In this document: piece by piece, positions 40,896 to 52,115 of the stretch
How the letters are laid out: each line of letters begins with the position of its first letter
Position numbering within the stretch: the stretch's first letter is position 1
The notes under the pieces: generated by a model
The model's database searches: none
What the model was told of the DNA's origin: nothing
The model's input: the letters and a program-made list of their open reading frames with translations, nothing else
Origin: Acanthosepion esculentum
Taxonomy: Eukaryota > Mollusca > Cephalopoda > Sepiida > Sepiidae
Direction of reading: 5' to 3'
Length of the DNA stretch: 64,000 nt
Assembly: GCA_964036315.1 (NCBI GenBank)
Contig: OZ038496.1
Location: 17,140,533-17,204,532 of the forward strand
Position numbers and translations under genes: made by a program

Positions 40896-41279
40896 ATTTG
40901 TGAGAAAAACAAAGCATAGATAATAAAGTTAACATCTGCTTCAGTTTCTTGCTTCCCTGCTACTAAAAATCCCACTGACATATATATTCTTATCCCCTCC
41001 TTCCTCAATATTAAGTATTATAATAAAAAGTAATATAAAAATAGAATTTAAAACTCTCCCTTCCCTCTCACACTATTCCTCACCACCTTCTATGTTGACT
41101 TACATAAGCTTAATACTGCCCATCAAAAGTGTAAATTTTAAATTCATTTTTCATTTCACCTTTTGAAAGTGAAGTCTGAATATCCAGAGAAAAATAAAAT
41201 TCTCTGGTGAAATAAATTATAACATATGAAGCCTTAAAGTAGTCTGTTTTTCTTTAAATTATATATATATATGATTAAT
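40896..41279. other. No recognised feature
   Basis: AT-rich spacer. Confidence 0.4.
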
Positions 41280-41460
41280 ACAAATAAAATTTGTCACTTA
41301 GCTGATTGATGTTATATTCAGCACCTCAACTCTACAAATGGAAGAAAGAAGGAAGGAATAGAAGAAAGAAAGAAAGGAGGGAAACAGAAAAGTGATTGAA
41401 AAATAGAGAAACAAATGGAATCAAAAGAAAGAAAGAAGGAAAGAAAAAAGAAGTTATTTG
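41280..41460. repeat. Dispersed repeat (minus) and purine-rich tract
   Basis: 41280-41345 is the inverse of the CAGCTAAGTGACAAA repeat (12491, 22020). 41340-41460 is GAAA/GGAA-rich. Confidence 0.55.
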
Positions 41461-41685
41461 TAAAGGTAAAATGAATACATGTTACCTGCATCTTTTATAA
41501 GACTTACAGCTACGTATCCAATATCTTCTTTAGTTTCATTGAGAAGGGTATAAATTTGTATCTATTACTTTACTTAATGTGTATATACATAAGTTTTATC
41601 TTGTGAAAATCAAACATTAGGAATAAAGCAGTTGTTATTTAAAATAAAATGTTATAAAAGTGTTATAATAAAATGCTATATAAGT

Positions 41686-42137
41686 CTGTCTATATTTCTG
41701 AGACGAGGTATTATGTACAGTATTTACATTAGTCAGACTATTGTCCTCATCTTTGTCGCCATATTTGTCACAACGTTTCGGCCGTTGTACGCTCCAGCCT
41801 TCTTCAGGTGGTTGGAATTTCGAACTGAACCCTTTATTTCGATCACTGGGGTAGACTGTTCTAGTTTCACGAGCCATGTTTGGTGGATGTCAGTTATCAG
41901 TTACCTCCTATCAGGCAGTGGAGAACTTTCAGAGGGAAAATTAGCAGGAGGTAACTGATAACTGACATCCATCAAACATGGCTCGTGGAACTAGAACAGT
42001 CTACCCCAGTGATCGAAATAAAGGGTTCAGTTCAAAATTCCAACCACCTGAAGAAGGCCGGAGCGTACAACGGCCGAAACGTTGTGACAAATATGGCGAC
42101 AAAGATGAGGACAATAGTCTGACTAATGTAAATACTG
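41686..42137. mobile_element. Palindromic SINE-K dimer, copy 2, with target-site duplication
   Basis: Same structure and junctions as 25933-26386: arms 41717-41908 and 41947-42138, identical 38-nt loop, same start CTGTCTATATTTCTGAG and same end AATGTAAATACTG. Only about six to eight bases differ from copy 1. Flanked by a different exact 12-bp duplication, TGCTATATAAGT (41674-41685 and 42138-42149), so it is an independent insertion of the whole dimer. Confidence 0.85.
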
Positions 42138-42180
42138 TGCTATATAAGTGTTATAATAAAGTGTTATAAATAAAATGTTT

Positions 42181-42512
42181 CTGTCTATATTTCTGACATG
42201 AGGTTTTATTTACTATTTACTTTGTTTCGACTATCACCCTCATCTTTGTCACCATATTTATTACAACGTTTCGGCTGTTGTATGCTCCAGCCTTCTTCAG
42301 GTGGTTGGAATGTTGAACAGAACCCTTTATTTCGCTTGCTGGGGTAGACAGTTCTAGTTCCATGTGCCATGTCTAATGGATGTCAGTTATCTCCTGTTAA
42401 TTCCCCTCTCCAAGTTCTCCACCGCCTTAATCAGGTATTGAACTCACACTCTTTGGGTCCTGTCACTGGATCTAACTGACGCCTTTATCCACTGTACCAT
42501 GTGTCCTTGACA
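42181..42512 (-). mobile_element. SINE-K, full-length monomer with tRNA-like head
   Basis: The reverse complement runs ACATGGTACAGTGGATAAAG then GCGTCAGTTAGATCC (box A region, arginine-tRNA-like), GAGTGTGAGTTCAATACCTG (box B), GGCGGTGGAGAACTTGGAGA, CATTAGACATGGCACATGGA, CTACCCCAGCAAGCGAAATA, ACCTGAAGAAGGCTGGAGCA, AGCCGAAACGTTGTAATAAA. It shows what a complete monomer looks like and that the dimers lack the head. Confidence 0.8.
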
Positions 42513-44159
42513 GTGACAACAAAATTGAATACATGTAAAATCAGAAAATATTAAAACACATGAATAAAAAGTAAGAAAACATAGGACATGTATTGTTCTT
42601 TTTCAATGTTTCTGATCATTCTGAGAGAATTAAATGATTCTTTCCTGGTTTTCTTCATCTCCAAACATGCATCAGCAGCCATTTGCATTTTCTTACTCTA
42701 CTGGTAGAAGTGGCCAGTATTGAAAATCTTTGATATATACAAGAAGTGGGACCTTCTGAAGATCTGAAGAAAAGAAAAGAAAATTAAACAAGGAAACAAA
42801 CACAGGATACAAACAAATGACCAATCAGTGAACTGAATTTGTAGTAGAATTTGTTTCAAGAACCAATAAATAGGTAAAGATTCAAATAAATAAATCTGAT
42901 TTAGTGACATGAAGCCAACCACTACCACTAATAGATGAGTAAATAAATGCAGGAAATATAAAAAAGAAATAAGTGAAGAAGTAGAGGCAAGCCAAAGGAC
43001 AGCCATTATTTAGATATTTCTAGCTTTAAGGATGAATTCTTTTGTTTATTCACTCGATGGCCTACAAATTATGTTCGCAAATAGGATTTAAAAAGGCTAA
43101 AATAATAGGTCTTTTTTAGTATCAAGTATAAAGAATAAAGCAGATATATATTTATTATTTATATACGCATTTGTTATCTTTAAACATATATAATTATCAG
43201 TAATTATTACTAGTAAATATTTACTCTTTAGATGAGTTGTAACTGGTGATAGATGCTATAAACATGTATATGGTAGCATGGAAATGAAATGACAAATACT
43301 GTCAGTGAGGTAAAAAGGAGACAAGAATTGTTAAGATAAAATTCTTTGTATTGCCAATATAAAAGTGGAATGTCTCTTGTGGGTGAGGGAAGCAGTTTGG
43401 AGGATGGGGAGGCTTAGTACATCTTTGGGTTGATGTGTGTATCACTGTTGGTGATGTTGACAACTTGCCTGGTGGTCCGCAACTGCTGACAGTGTTGTGA
43501 GTGGCATTCTTACAAGCAGATGAGGTGGAGCATGACTCAACATTTTTTGTCATGCCTTTTGCTTTAGTGGCAACAGTCTTGATTGGATCCTATTATATTG
43601 TATTTTTTTTTTTTTTTGAGATGGCATTTATTTTATGATTGGGATGTCAGAGAGTGACTGTTTATTTTTATTTTCTTAGCATTTACATCCGACTAACAGA
43701 TTTTGTTTGAGTGATTCAGAAAGAGATCTAGTTTGAAGCAGAGCATAACATATATAATTGGGATAAAGTGATTGAAAGTCTTCTCAGCCTCAGACCAATG
43801 AACCAAATAGAAAATGCAATTGGCTTTCCGAGGCTTGATTGTAGAACAAAAATAGCAGGACATTCAATTAATTCTCTAAGTTTAGAAGGCTCAGAAACAT
43901 TTCATTTTTGATTTGATATTTCATTCATTTTTATTTATGATTTAATTACATTGTTATTGTTTTTAAATGTGTTATATATTTATTAACAGAAGACCAGTGA
44001 GGATGTTGACTTTGAGGTTATAGTGAAGTGGATGTACAGTTAGAGTGGATATGGAAATCAACCCTAAGAGTGTCATGCTTTTACTCATACTGAGACCATA
44101 TTTATATCTACAAATTCTCTATCACAGATTTTGAGTATTATTCCCCCATACATATATAA
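42513..44159. other. Apparently low-repeat region, no gene recognised
   Basis: About 1.6 kb with no match noticed in the window. An 83-codon minus-strand frame (43302-43553) reads MTKNVESCSTSSACKNATHN and is Ser/Thr/Pro/Cys-rich. No domain is recognised; exon status cannot be judged. A T15 run lies near 43605. Confidence 0.4.
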
Positions 44160-44179
44160 AATTTATATATATATATATA

Positions 44180-44226
<47 letters not shown>
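44160..44226. repeat. (TA)n microsatellite
   Basis: About 67 bp of TA with one AATTA interruption. Confidence 0.95.
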
Positions 44227-44230
<4 letters not shown>

Positions 44231-44830
44231 TGATGTATAAATTGTTGTCTAAATTGCACAAAAATGAAAATAACACTGACATCTCATTTTAACAGATATA
44301 ATTACCAAAATTACACAAAAATAACTTGAAACACTAAAGAGTAAATTTATTCAATAAAATCGCCATTGGCTTCAACCACAGCCTCCAGATGACTTTGGGA
44401 TCTCAATGCAACTCTTCTGGATGGTCCCCTTGTTTAAGTTGGTGCATGCTGCCATAATCCTTGCCTTCAGTTTATTTTTGGTGTTTCAAGGAGTTTTGTT
44501 GGTCTCTCACTCATCTGTGTCCCGCATAATAATTAAGGGGGTTGCAGTCTGGGGAGTTATGTGACCAGATGTAAGGGGTGATGTGGTTACAGAAATTGTC
44601 TGACAGCTATAACTGGGTTCTCCTGCTTGTGTGGCATGGGGCAGAGTCCTGGTGCCAGTAGCCACCCTCTAGGGCAACACTACCTCCTCAAAGCACTTGA
44701 CGTAGGCCCCCGTGTTAAATATGAGGCCCTGTAGGCTCAAATGCCAAGTAGTACAGCATGCCATTTCTAAATTTCTGAAATGCGTCATGGCGCTCTTCAT
44801 CTCACAGATGAGGCCCAACTGACCCTACTA
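44227..44830 (-). pseudogene. Tc1/mariner transposase, C-terminal half
   Basis: Minus-strand residues: LEMACCTTWHLSLQGLI, ATGTRTLPHATQAGEPSYSC (QDSAPxHTSR-like, second catalytic Asp lost), LTSGHITPQTATPLII (W...SPDLNPLDY-like, WPPNSPDCNPLDYY in intact relatives, frame broken), ETNKTP, NTKNKLKARIMAACTNLNKG, TIQKSC, then the 3' end next to (TA)n. Multiple stops. 5' half absent. Confidence 0.75.
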
Positions 44831-45201
44831 TAGTGTGCAGTCAATAAAATCAAAAATAAACAATGTGTATGTGCAAAATTCAAAATATAAAATGTCAAAA
44901 ATCATACTCTGTATATATTTTTCCTTTTATTTTAAATACAAAATCTTTTTTTTTTAATAACAATCCTCTTATGTAATATGAACTGCTCTATCATTAAACT
45001 CATCCAATATATCTAACAAAATTTCAATTATGTAATGATCAGTCTCACTTCAGCACCTGAAAATTGCATTGAGCATGAAACTCAGAGTTGTGCTACTGGG
45101 GAGGAATAAAATATATAGTTATTATTAATATAATAATTTGTAGCTCTGTTAAATTGCATCAAGCACTATTTTATTAACACTAGCACTCAATGTGTGATAT
45201 T

Positions 45202-45204
<3 letters not shown>
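44831..45204. other. No recognised feature
   Basis: AT-rich spacer. Confidence 0.4.
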
Positions 45205-45294
<90 letters not shown>

Positions 45295-45295
45295 C

Positions 45296-45366
<71 letters not shown>

Positions 45367-45381
45367 CATATTCATATATAC

Positions 45382-45416
<35 letters not shown>

Positions 45417-45512
45417 CATATATACATACATATATATATACATACATATACATATATATATATATATACATATATACATACATATATATATACATATATA
45501 TATATATATATT
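45205..45512. repeat. Very long (TA)n/(CATA)n block
   Basis: About 300 bp of TA and CATA/TACA variants, the longest simple repeat in the window. Tyr-Ile open frames on both strands are artefacts. Confidence 0.95.
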
Positions 45513-45709
45513 TAAAAGAATGAGCAAATATTAATATTATTAGTAAATTCAATAAAATTAAATGTCCACTTCTGTTGTCTCTCCTCTGAGTTTCATGGAA
45601 TTGCATCAAGTCTTCAGGAGACTTGATTACAAAATTTTATTTATTTTCAGAAATCAAATTTTTTTTAAAAGAATTTATGACATGAACATATATCAGTTTG
45701 TTTACTTAT
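45513..45709. other. No recognised feature
   Basis: Short spacer between two TA blocks. Confidence 0.4.
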
Positions 45710-45713
45710 GCTC

Positions 45714-45769
<56 letters not shown>

Positions 45770-45784
45770 CATATAGGTTCATAG

Positions 45785-45833
<49 letters not shown>

Positions 45834-45836
45834 GAC

Positions 45837-45866
<30 letters not shown>
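45710..45866. repeat. Three (TA)n tracts
   Basis: TA at 45715-45764, 45788-45830 and 45840-45866. Confidence 0.95.
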
Positions 45867-45867
<1 letters not shown>

Positions 45868-46490
45868 TTCAAATATGTTAATATATCTCTAAATTGTGAA
45901 TTCACAATTTAGAGAAATATTAATTGACAATACAAGTATACTTCACAATGAAAATAAAAAACAACAACTTCAAATTTTTGAAGCCCTCTATATAAGAAAA
46001 ATACAACCAACATTAAGTAAGGTTAGTTATGAGTATAGCAACAATATTTTAAAATGTCTATAATGGCAATGTTTTTAAAATACTTAAATTGTATTAAAAA
46101 AATTTACAATTATATAAATTAAAGATACCTCCCTTAGATAAAACATTAAAAAAAACATAATAGCATTAACAGTTCATTTTTAAATTAATTATAACTGTGT
46201 GTTTATACATGTTTATAATTATAACAGACTGTGTTTCATGCACATTTACAAAAAAATCACAACTGTCAATTACTTCAATTTTTTGTCATAGCAATTCATT
46301 CCTGAAAAGGATCTTGGAGGAGAATGAAAGTACTTGGGAAAATAAAGAAGTAACCAAAACTATGGTGGCTTCCTTAATAAATTAAGAAGTTGATCTGTGA
46401 ATTTCACAAGAATAAAATGAAAACAAATAGACATAATATGTCCTGATTATTCAAACAAACATGCTTGAATGAAGATTTGCTGCTGAAATA
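45867..46490. other. No recognised feature; short palindrome
   Basis: TCTCTAAATTGTGAATTCAC then AATTTAGAGA at 45885-45915 is a perfect palindrome of about 30 bp. The rest is AT-rich. Confidence 0.5.
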
Positions 46491-46493
46491 TAC

Positions 46494-46542
<49 letters not shown>

Positions 46543-46658
46543 TATAAGTGTGTGTGTGTATATACATATATATATAAGTGTGTGTATGTGTGTTGTCATT
46601 AAAACTTTTACATTATCTCATTTCTCGCCACTTGTTCTGATAGTATTCTACATCTATG

Positions 46659-46718
<60 letters not shown>

Positions 46719-46726
46719 TATATAAT
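46491..46726. repeat. Compound microsatellites
   Basis: CATA, TA, TG tracts (46491-46590), then CA and TA (46660-46726). Confidence 0.9.
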
Positions 46727-46729
46727 TGA

Positions 46730-47120
46730 AATTTTTAAGAAGCAAGAAACTTTTTAGATGCAAGAAACCAAAATAGAGTTCCACAGATGAGAAGTGTAAG
46801 AAAAGATACTATTAGAATAGAACTTATTGTTACATCTTGCTATTTCAACAGTAAAATGATGAGATCTAGCAGCCAGTCTACTTGTACATTAAATTCATCT
46901 GGTCAAGGTAGCAATGAAGAAATCTGATTAGAACAATTATAGAAAAAAAATTTTAGAAAAGGCAGAAGGTAGTCACATGATGTTGGTGGAAAAATGATTA
47001 AAACTGAGATGTCAGGATGGTACAAATAACATTCCAGACCCTTCTTTGTATTTTGTTGAGAATCTTGAGATATATAGCAGGAGCACCAGACCAGATATGG
47101 AAGCAAACTTCAATGCATAG
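46730..47120 (-). pseudogene. LINE-A RT C-terminal fragment
   Basis: Minus strand from 47120: an LHIWSGAPAIYLKILNKIQR-type reading (compare CCHIWSGAPAVCLRVLDKIQ at 55000), then 'CNVICTILTSQF', 'FHQHHVTTFCLF', and the FLIPILF...TSHLWNSILV region near 46775. Interrupted by stops. Confidence 0.7.
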
Positions 47121-47635
47121 ATGAACAGTAAAATTATTTACAATCCCCACTATCTCATCTCTATATGCTCTGTCCTATCTTCTGTGTTCGTTATCCTTAG
47201 GATATTATTTAACCAACCTTTTGCTTCATCTGTTATCCTTCCATCTTGCAATATGTACTGGAGACTCAATCAATTTTCATCATTATATCCCAAGCAAGGC
47301 ATAAAGCAACTAAAATGCAAGTGGTTAATGTGTGTAAAAGAATATGAGAAAATAGAAACATTTTTAAGGAGAGAGAACAATAAAAGAACAGGAACTAAGA
47401 AGACAGAAAATAACATTTGTGTTTCTTCATCAACTACAGAACCTGTGGATTATACTGAAAATAGATTGAGCAGACCATATTTACGATTTCTGTGATGAGA
47501 GTGTGATTAATTGGTGTGATCAGTAGTTAGGGCAAGTATGCTCAAACACTTGGGCATGGTGACTTGTGACTTTGTGCCAATTCAACACTTGACAGCTTTC
47601 AAAATTTTGTCTCACCTGTTTCACCCAAAAGGTTT
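47121..47635. other. LINE-A 3' end fragment (minus) and unrecognised flank
   Basis: 47285-47415 holds AAGCAACTAAAATGCAAGTG, AGAGAATATGAG-like words and AAGGAGAGAGAACAATAAAA, as at 440-520: a separate LINE-A 3' end. The rest has a 124-codon frame without a motif. Confidence 0.5.
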
Positions 47636-47637
47636 GA

Positions 47638-47677
<40 letters not shown>

Positions 47678-48181
47678 AAAAGATGGAGTGGAGAAGAAGA
47701 AAAAACAAAAGTAGCAAGAAAAGGATGAGGGAAAGAAAAAGACTACAAGAAAAACGAAGAAGGAAAAGATGCAAACAAATGGCTAAAGAGATGTAGTAAA
47801 GAAAGAAAGAAAAAGATGGAGTGGAGAAGGTGTAAAAAGAAAAGCAAGAAAAAGATGAGGAAAAAGAAGAAAGAAAAGATGCAAACAAATGGCTAAAGAG
47901 ATGTAGTAAAGAAAGAATGAAAGAAAGAAAGAAAGAGGAAGAATGGAGATAGATATGAGGAGATGAAGAAGGAAAAGAAACAAGAAAAAGATGTGGAATA
48001 GAAAAAGACGAAATGGAAAAAGGGAAAAAAGATGCAAACAAAGAATTAAAGATATGTAGTAAAGAAAGAAAGAAAGAAAAACAGTGATGGGAGAAGAAGA
48101 AAGAAAAGACACAAGGAAATGATGAAGAAAAGAAAAAGATGAAGAAAAAAGAAATAAAAATAGCAAACAAAGAATTAAAGA

Positions 48182-48212
<31 letters not shown>

Positions 48213-48420
48213 AATATGGGGAGAAGAAAGATTAAAATATATGAGGAGAAGAAAGAAAAAAACAAGAAAAAGATGAGCAAAAAAGAAGAAAAAAAATGTA
48301 TATTAATGAAATAAAATGCATCTGAGAATGCATTATTAAGCAAGAGAGGAAAGAAATAAAGAAGGAGTGAAACATGAAGATGAGAAAAAAAAGAATCAAG
48401 GGGAGGATCTTATAAACTGT
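47636..48420. repeat. Polypurine region with ~110-150 bp minisatellite units
   Basis: (GAAA)9-10 at 47636, then repeated GATGCAAACAAATGGCTAAA, GAGATGTAGTAAAGAAAGAA, AAGATGGAGTGGAGAAG at about 47768, 47878 and 48030 with variation. Almost no pyrimidines on the plus strand for 600 bp. Ser/Phe-rich minus-strand frames of 186-216 codons are shadows of this bias. Confidence 0.85.
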
Positions 48421-48940
48421 CCGCAATCTGGGTCATGATGGAACAAGATGTACTGAAGTGGACAAACAACTGTGGAAATTAGACAATGATTCAGACATAG
48501 TAGCATTGGTTAAGGTGAAGAATGATGATGTGTGAGAAGTAGACAGGGGAATCTTGGAAATGAGTGGGAAACTTATCTACCCCCACCAACCTCCTAATCA
48601 ACTCTTTCCAAGTTCTGCATGATGTGCTGTTGAAGAACTTGGCATTGGTAAATTGTTCCAGAACTCTGGCCAGCAGCAAACAGGGCAAAGAGAGCTTTCA
48701 TTGGTGGTTTTGCCAAACTGAGTCAACCACTGATTCATCAGTTTCTATGGATAGTCTTTTTCCTGTGTACCTGCAAATTCCCCACCCATGCCAACGAAAA
48801 TAAGTGATTATTTTCCAACAAAACGTGTTGTATTCAGCTTCATTATCAAGAGAGCAAGGATTTAATCTCTTCATCCTCTTTCTTCTCCTTAAATCTGACT
48901 CTTTCTTTGTTTTCTATCACAGCCGATTTATGAGAGAAAA
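48421..48940. other. No recognised feature
   Basis: A 79-codon plus-strand frame (48564-48803) reads MGNLSTPTNLLINSFQVLHD; no family recognised. Possibly LINE-C interior. Confidence 0.35.
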
Positions 48941-49560
48941 AGGCTTTGAGCATTTGAATCGTGAGGGTCTTGCCAAAAACCATCTTTCTTTGAACATTGT
49001 GGACTGGTGCTACAGAATCACAAGCAAACGACTGTACAAGAAACCACATAACTTAAGGACTAACAACAGAAGAAACAACTAAAATGGATAGCACATCTAA
49101 CTCAAAGAGAACATAATGACATAATCAATAATGTTAACATTCCACAAAGGAAACCTCCATCAATATTAGAAAGAGTGATAACAGCTGGGGGGGCTTGAGA
49201 AGAGAAAATAATGACATAATCAAGATGTTGGCATTCCACACTACATCAAATAAAAGGTTAGGAAGGAAACTCCCATCAATACTGGAAAGAGTGATAACAG
49301 CTACTGGGCTTGAGAAGAGAAAATAATGATATAATCAAGATGTTGATGTTCCACACTACATCAAAGAAAAGGTAAGGAAGGAAATCTCCATCAGTAATGG
49401 AAAGAGTGATAACAGCGACTGGGCTTGAGAAACCTGTTTTCCTGAGCAATTATTTTAAGAGAAAGATTTTAGAAATTTCAACCAAAAGCTGGCTGCTCAG
49501 TCAATGAATGCCAAATGTTTCCTTGTAGGGAAATGGCTAATATTACCATTCTCATCTCTC
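48941..49560 (+). mobile_element. LINE-C 3' part with tandem 115-bp units
   Basis: LAKNHLSLNIVDWCYRITSK, RLYKKPHNLRTNNRRNN, then three units starting near 49134 (21 bp shorter), 49228 and 49343; the last two are exactly 115 bp apart. It ends with GAGAAAGATTTTAGAAATTT, CAACCAAAAGCTGGCTGCTC, AATGGCTAATATTACCATT. Confidence 0.75.
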
Positions 49561-49565
49561 TTGTG

Positions 49566-49745
49566 TGTGTGCATGTAATGTAATGGATAGTGACTCAGAA
49601 TGAGAAATCAGAGTGCCAAGTTATAATTCCAATCAAGTAATTCAATTCGTTTACACAAAAATGCTCTTAGGAAAGGTATGAAACCATCACTTTTTCTCCC
49701 CTAACTATGGGTTAAATATTAGAACAGACTGGATTCTTTCATGGA
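49566..49745 (+). mobile_element. SINE-R, 3'-truncated
   Basis: ATGTAATGTAATGGATAGTG (box A), AGTTATAATTCCAAT (decayed box B), AGGAAAGGTATGAAACCATC, AACTATGGGTTAAATATTAG. Confidence 0.7.
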
Positions 49746-49855
49746 ATTTTTTTACTGGTATGTTAATTAGCAATTTTTATCAAAAAGGATAAAATATCAC
49801 TTAATTTAGCTCTACTATTTAACCCATAGAATAATTAATTCAAAACCATATAGAA

Positions 49856-50152
49856 GGCAATGTGCGTTGTGGTGTAATAGATATCGGCTTGAAGTGAGAA
49901 ATCAGAGAGCCGAGTTCAAATTCCAGGCTGCTAGATTCACTTGGTAAAGGTATGAATCCATCTCTTCTCCTCCCAGCTATGGGTTGAATAGCAGGACAGA
50001 CTGGGTTCTTTAGCCTTGGTTGGCAACCGGTCTACCGCAGAAAGAAATGGCAACCTACTGCAGAAAAAAACCTGACTCGTCAGTTTTGTATCAAAAGATA
50101 CATGATCGCCCAAGCATGTATCACATGCGGCACTTAGCTGACTGACTGAATA
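49856..50152 (+). mobile_element. SINE-R, near full length
   Basis: TTGTGGTGTAATAGATATCG (box A), CCGAGTTCAAATTCCAGG (box B), GGTATGAATCCATCTCTTCT, CCAGCTATGGGTTGAATAGC, GGTCTACCGCAGAAAGAAAT, TGTATCAAAAGATACATGAT, CACTTAGCTGACTGACTGA. Confidence 0.8.
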
Positions 50153-50344
50153 AATACAACATTAATGTGTAATGTATGTTGCATTCCTCTTCCAAATTAT
50201 TTACAATGTTCAATTGGGTTAATGCCAGCTGGACAAGCATGTCACTTCATCAAGTGAATGTTTCAGAAACGCATTTTATTTAGATGTGTATCACCTTCCT
50301 TCACTGGATGTGATTATTATGCATAAAGATCATTTGCTTTCTAA

Positions 50345-50567
50345 ATGTGTTTGGAAAGGGAAAGGTAAGAATCCATCTCTTCTACCTCCAGCTATGGATT
50401 AAATAACAGGACAGACTGGATTTTATAGCCTTGGTTGGCAAACAGTCCACTCAGAAAAAAATGGCAACCTACTGTGGGAAAATCTTCTGCCCAGACAGTC
50501 ATGTATCAAAATAGACATGATTGCCCAAGGGTGTATCACGTATGGCACTTAACTGACTGATAGAAGG
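50345..50567 (+). mobile_element. SINE-R, 5'-truncated
   Basis: Begins in the body at GGTAAGAATCCATCTCTTCT; CAGCTATGGATTAAATAACA, AAATGGCAACCTACTGTGGG, TGTATCAAAATAGACATGAT, ending CACTTAACTGACTGATA. 50153-50344 holds nothing recognised. Confidence 0.75.
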
Positions 50568-50715
50568 CAATGGGAAACTACTCCATTATTGAAGAAATTG
50601 GAGGGCTGTGTTCAAATTTCAGTCATTTATTATATTCATTTACCTGTAAATAGCTTTGATAAAGGTAGAAATCTGTCTCTTCTCATCCCAGCTATGGGTT
50701 AAATAGTAGGACTTT
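50568..50715 (+). mobile_element. SINE-R fragment
   Basis: ATTGGAGGGCTGTGTTCAAA then TTTCAG (box B region), GATAAAGGTAGAAATCTGTC, CCCAGCTATGGGTTAAATAG. It directly follows the previous copy. Confidence 0.65.
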
Positions 50716-50786
50716 ATTTGGAAAAATCATTGTTATTTCCAAAGAATTAACATTAACACATGCAATATTCCCTTTCAAAAGAAAAA

Positions 50787-51597
50787 AATATTGCCCTTAA
50801 ATAACAGTGAAAATCAAAAGCAAAATAAATTCATCTCTTTTTTATTTCCATCTCTCTCTACACACACACACACTCTCTGTATTATCTCCTTTCTCTTATC
50901 TTCCCCACTACTCTCTCTCTCATTTGTTTTCCTCTCTCTTTACCTATCCTCCTTCTTTTTTGTTCTTATCTCTCTTCTTCCGTCTTGATGAGTATCTGCT
51001 CCACAACCTTTCCTCCACCTCTCTCTCTGCTTTTTCACCTCCACTTTCTTTCTCTTTCTTTCTCTTCTCATTTCTCTCTGTCTTTCTTCTCTTTTTTTTG
51101 TCTGTATTTCTTATCACCTTTCTTTTCTCCCTCTGCCTTTTTCTTTCTCATAAGGTCATTTTCTCCTTGCAATTTTGTCCCTCAACTCCCCCTCCCTCCC
51201 CCCTCTCTCTCTCTGTTTCTTTCCTACCACTTTCTCTCTCTCTCTCTCTGTCTTTCTGTTCTGAACTCTCCCTCTGCTTCCTCCATCTCTACTGCTGCAC
51301 TTTCTTATTGTCTCTCTCTCTCTATATAGCTTTTATTTGGCCTGACAGATTTCTCTTTCTAACTTCAGATTTCCATTATCCCTCCCTCCCTCTCTCTTTC
51401 TCTCTAGCTCTCTCTCAGTTTCCTCTCTACATGTTTTTGCTCTCTCTCTTTCTTCAACTTTGTCTGTTTTCTTCCTCACAATATCCTCTCTTTTGTTATC
51501 ATCTCTCTGAATCTTTAACGTCTACCACCACATTTTTCTCCAGTTTTCTGTTTTTGTTTCCTCCTCACTCTCTGTCTCTCTCTTTTTCTCCCTACAG
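50787..51597. repeat. Polypyrimidine element, copy 1
   Basis: Over 700 bp of C/T-rich plus strand (CTCT, TTCTT runs) containing landmarks TTGCCCTTAAATAAC, CAAAATAAATTCATCTCTTT, AAGGTCATTTTCTCCTTGCA and ATTTTGTCCC. All recur, inverted, at 57180-57885. A 274-codon Ser/Leu/Phe-rich frame is a bias artefact. Confidence 0.8.
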
Positions 51598-51620
51598 TTA
51601 TATATATATATATATATATA
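51598..51620. repeat. (TA)n microsatellite
   Basis: Short TA tract. Confidence 0.9.
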
Positions 51621-51623
51621 ATA

Positions 51624-51880
51624 TGTTATAATATTTTTTTTAAAAATATGATTCCTTCACTACATAAGAGTTCTCATGTTTCAAAAGAGAGAGCCGAGAC
51701 CCTCAATATAGTTTTTAAAATTAAGTTGAATTAAGGTGTCTGGTCTCGCTTCCTTGTCTTGCCTTTGAAACATGAGAACTCTTATGTAGTGAAGGAATCA
51801 TATTTTTTTTTAAATATTATAATATAAGCTCTACTTCTGTATGGAGCACTGTCTTTTTAAAAATAAAAGCAAAAATACTA
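51624..51880. mobile_element. Foldback MITE-like element, family F, copy 3
   Basis: A perfect 44-bp inverted repeat: 51642-51685 (AAAAATATGATTCCTTCACT, ACATAAGAGTTCTCATGTTT, CAAA) and 51764-51807. Weaker pairing (TATAATATT) extends beyond it. The 78-nt loop holds GCCGAGACC / GGTCTCGC, also inverted. The right flank GCTCTACTTCTGTATGGAGC, ACTGTCTTTTTAAAAATAA recalls the tail shared by copies at 14213 and 20388. Confidence 0.75.
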
Positions 51881-52115
51881 AGGAACTCCGGATTATTTAC
51901 CTAACGTGTTCTTTCCTATTTTTCTGCATACCTACACACACACACACACACATATATATACACATATATATATATATATATATATATTTTGTGTGGAGCT
52001 TTCTGCTATCACTCCTTCTCTCTCTCTCTCTCCATGATAGTGTCTCACTTTCTATCTGTCTTTGTCTTCCCTTACTCCTTATATAGTTTTTTTTTTCATT
52101 AACTCCACTTTCCAA
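51881..52115. repeat. (CA)n, (TA)n and (CT)n tracts
   Basis: CA at 51930-51950, TA at 51952-51988, CT-rich to 52090. Confidence 0.85.

Noticed and set aside
43302..43553. Ser/Thr/Pro/Cys-rich 83-codon frame as a host secreted protein
   Set aside because: No signal peptide, no recognised domain, no homologous copy or splice evidence; listed only as unrecognised.
47520..48343. Ser/Phe-rich minus-strand frames of 186-216 codons
   Set aside because: Composition shadow of a polypurine minisatellite; no domain or start context.
48564..49082. Plus-strand frames as a host gene
   Set aside because: The second frame is LINE-C sequence (LNIVDWCYRITSKRLYKK); the first has no motif and lies directly upstream in what is probably the same insertion.
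50807..51631. 274-codon Ser/Leu/Phe-rich frame resembling a membrane protein
   Set aside because: Composition shadow of a polypyrimidine tract; the homologous element at 57131-57885 does not keep the frame.
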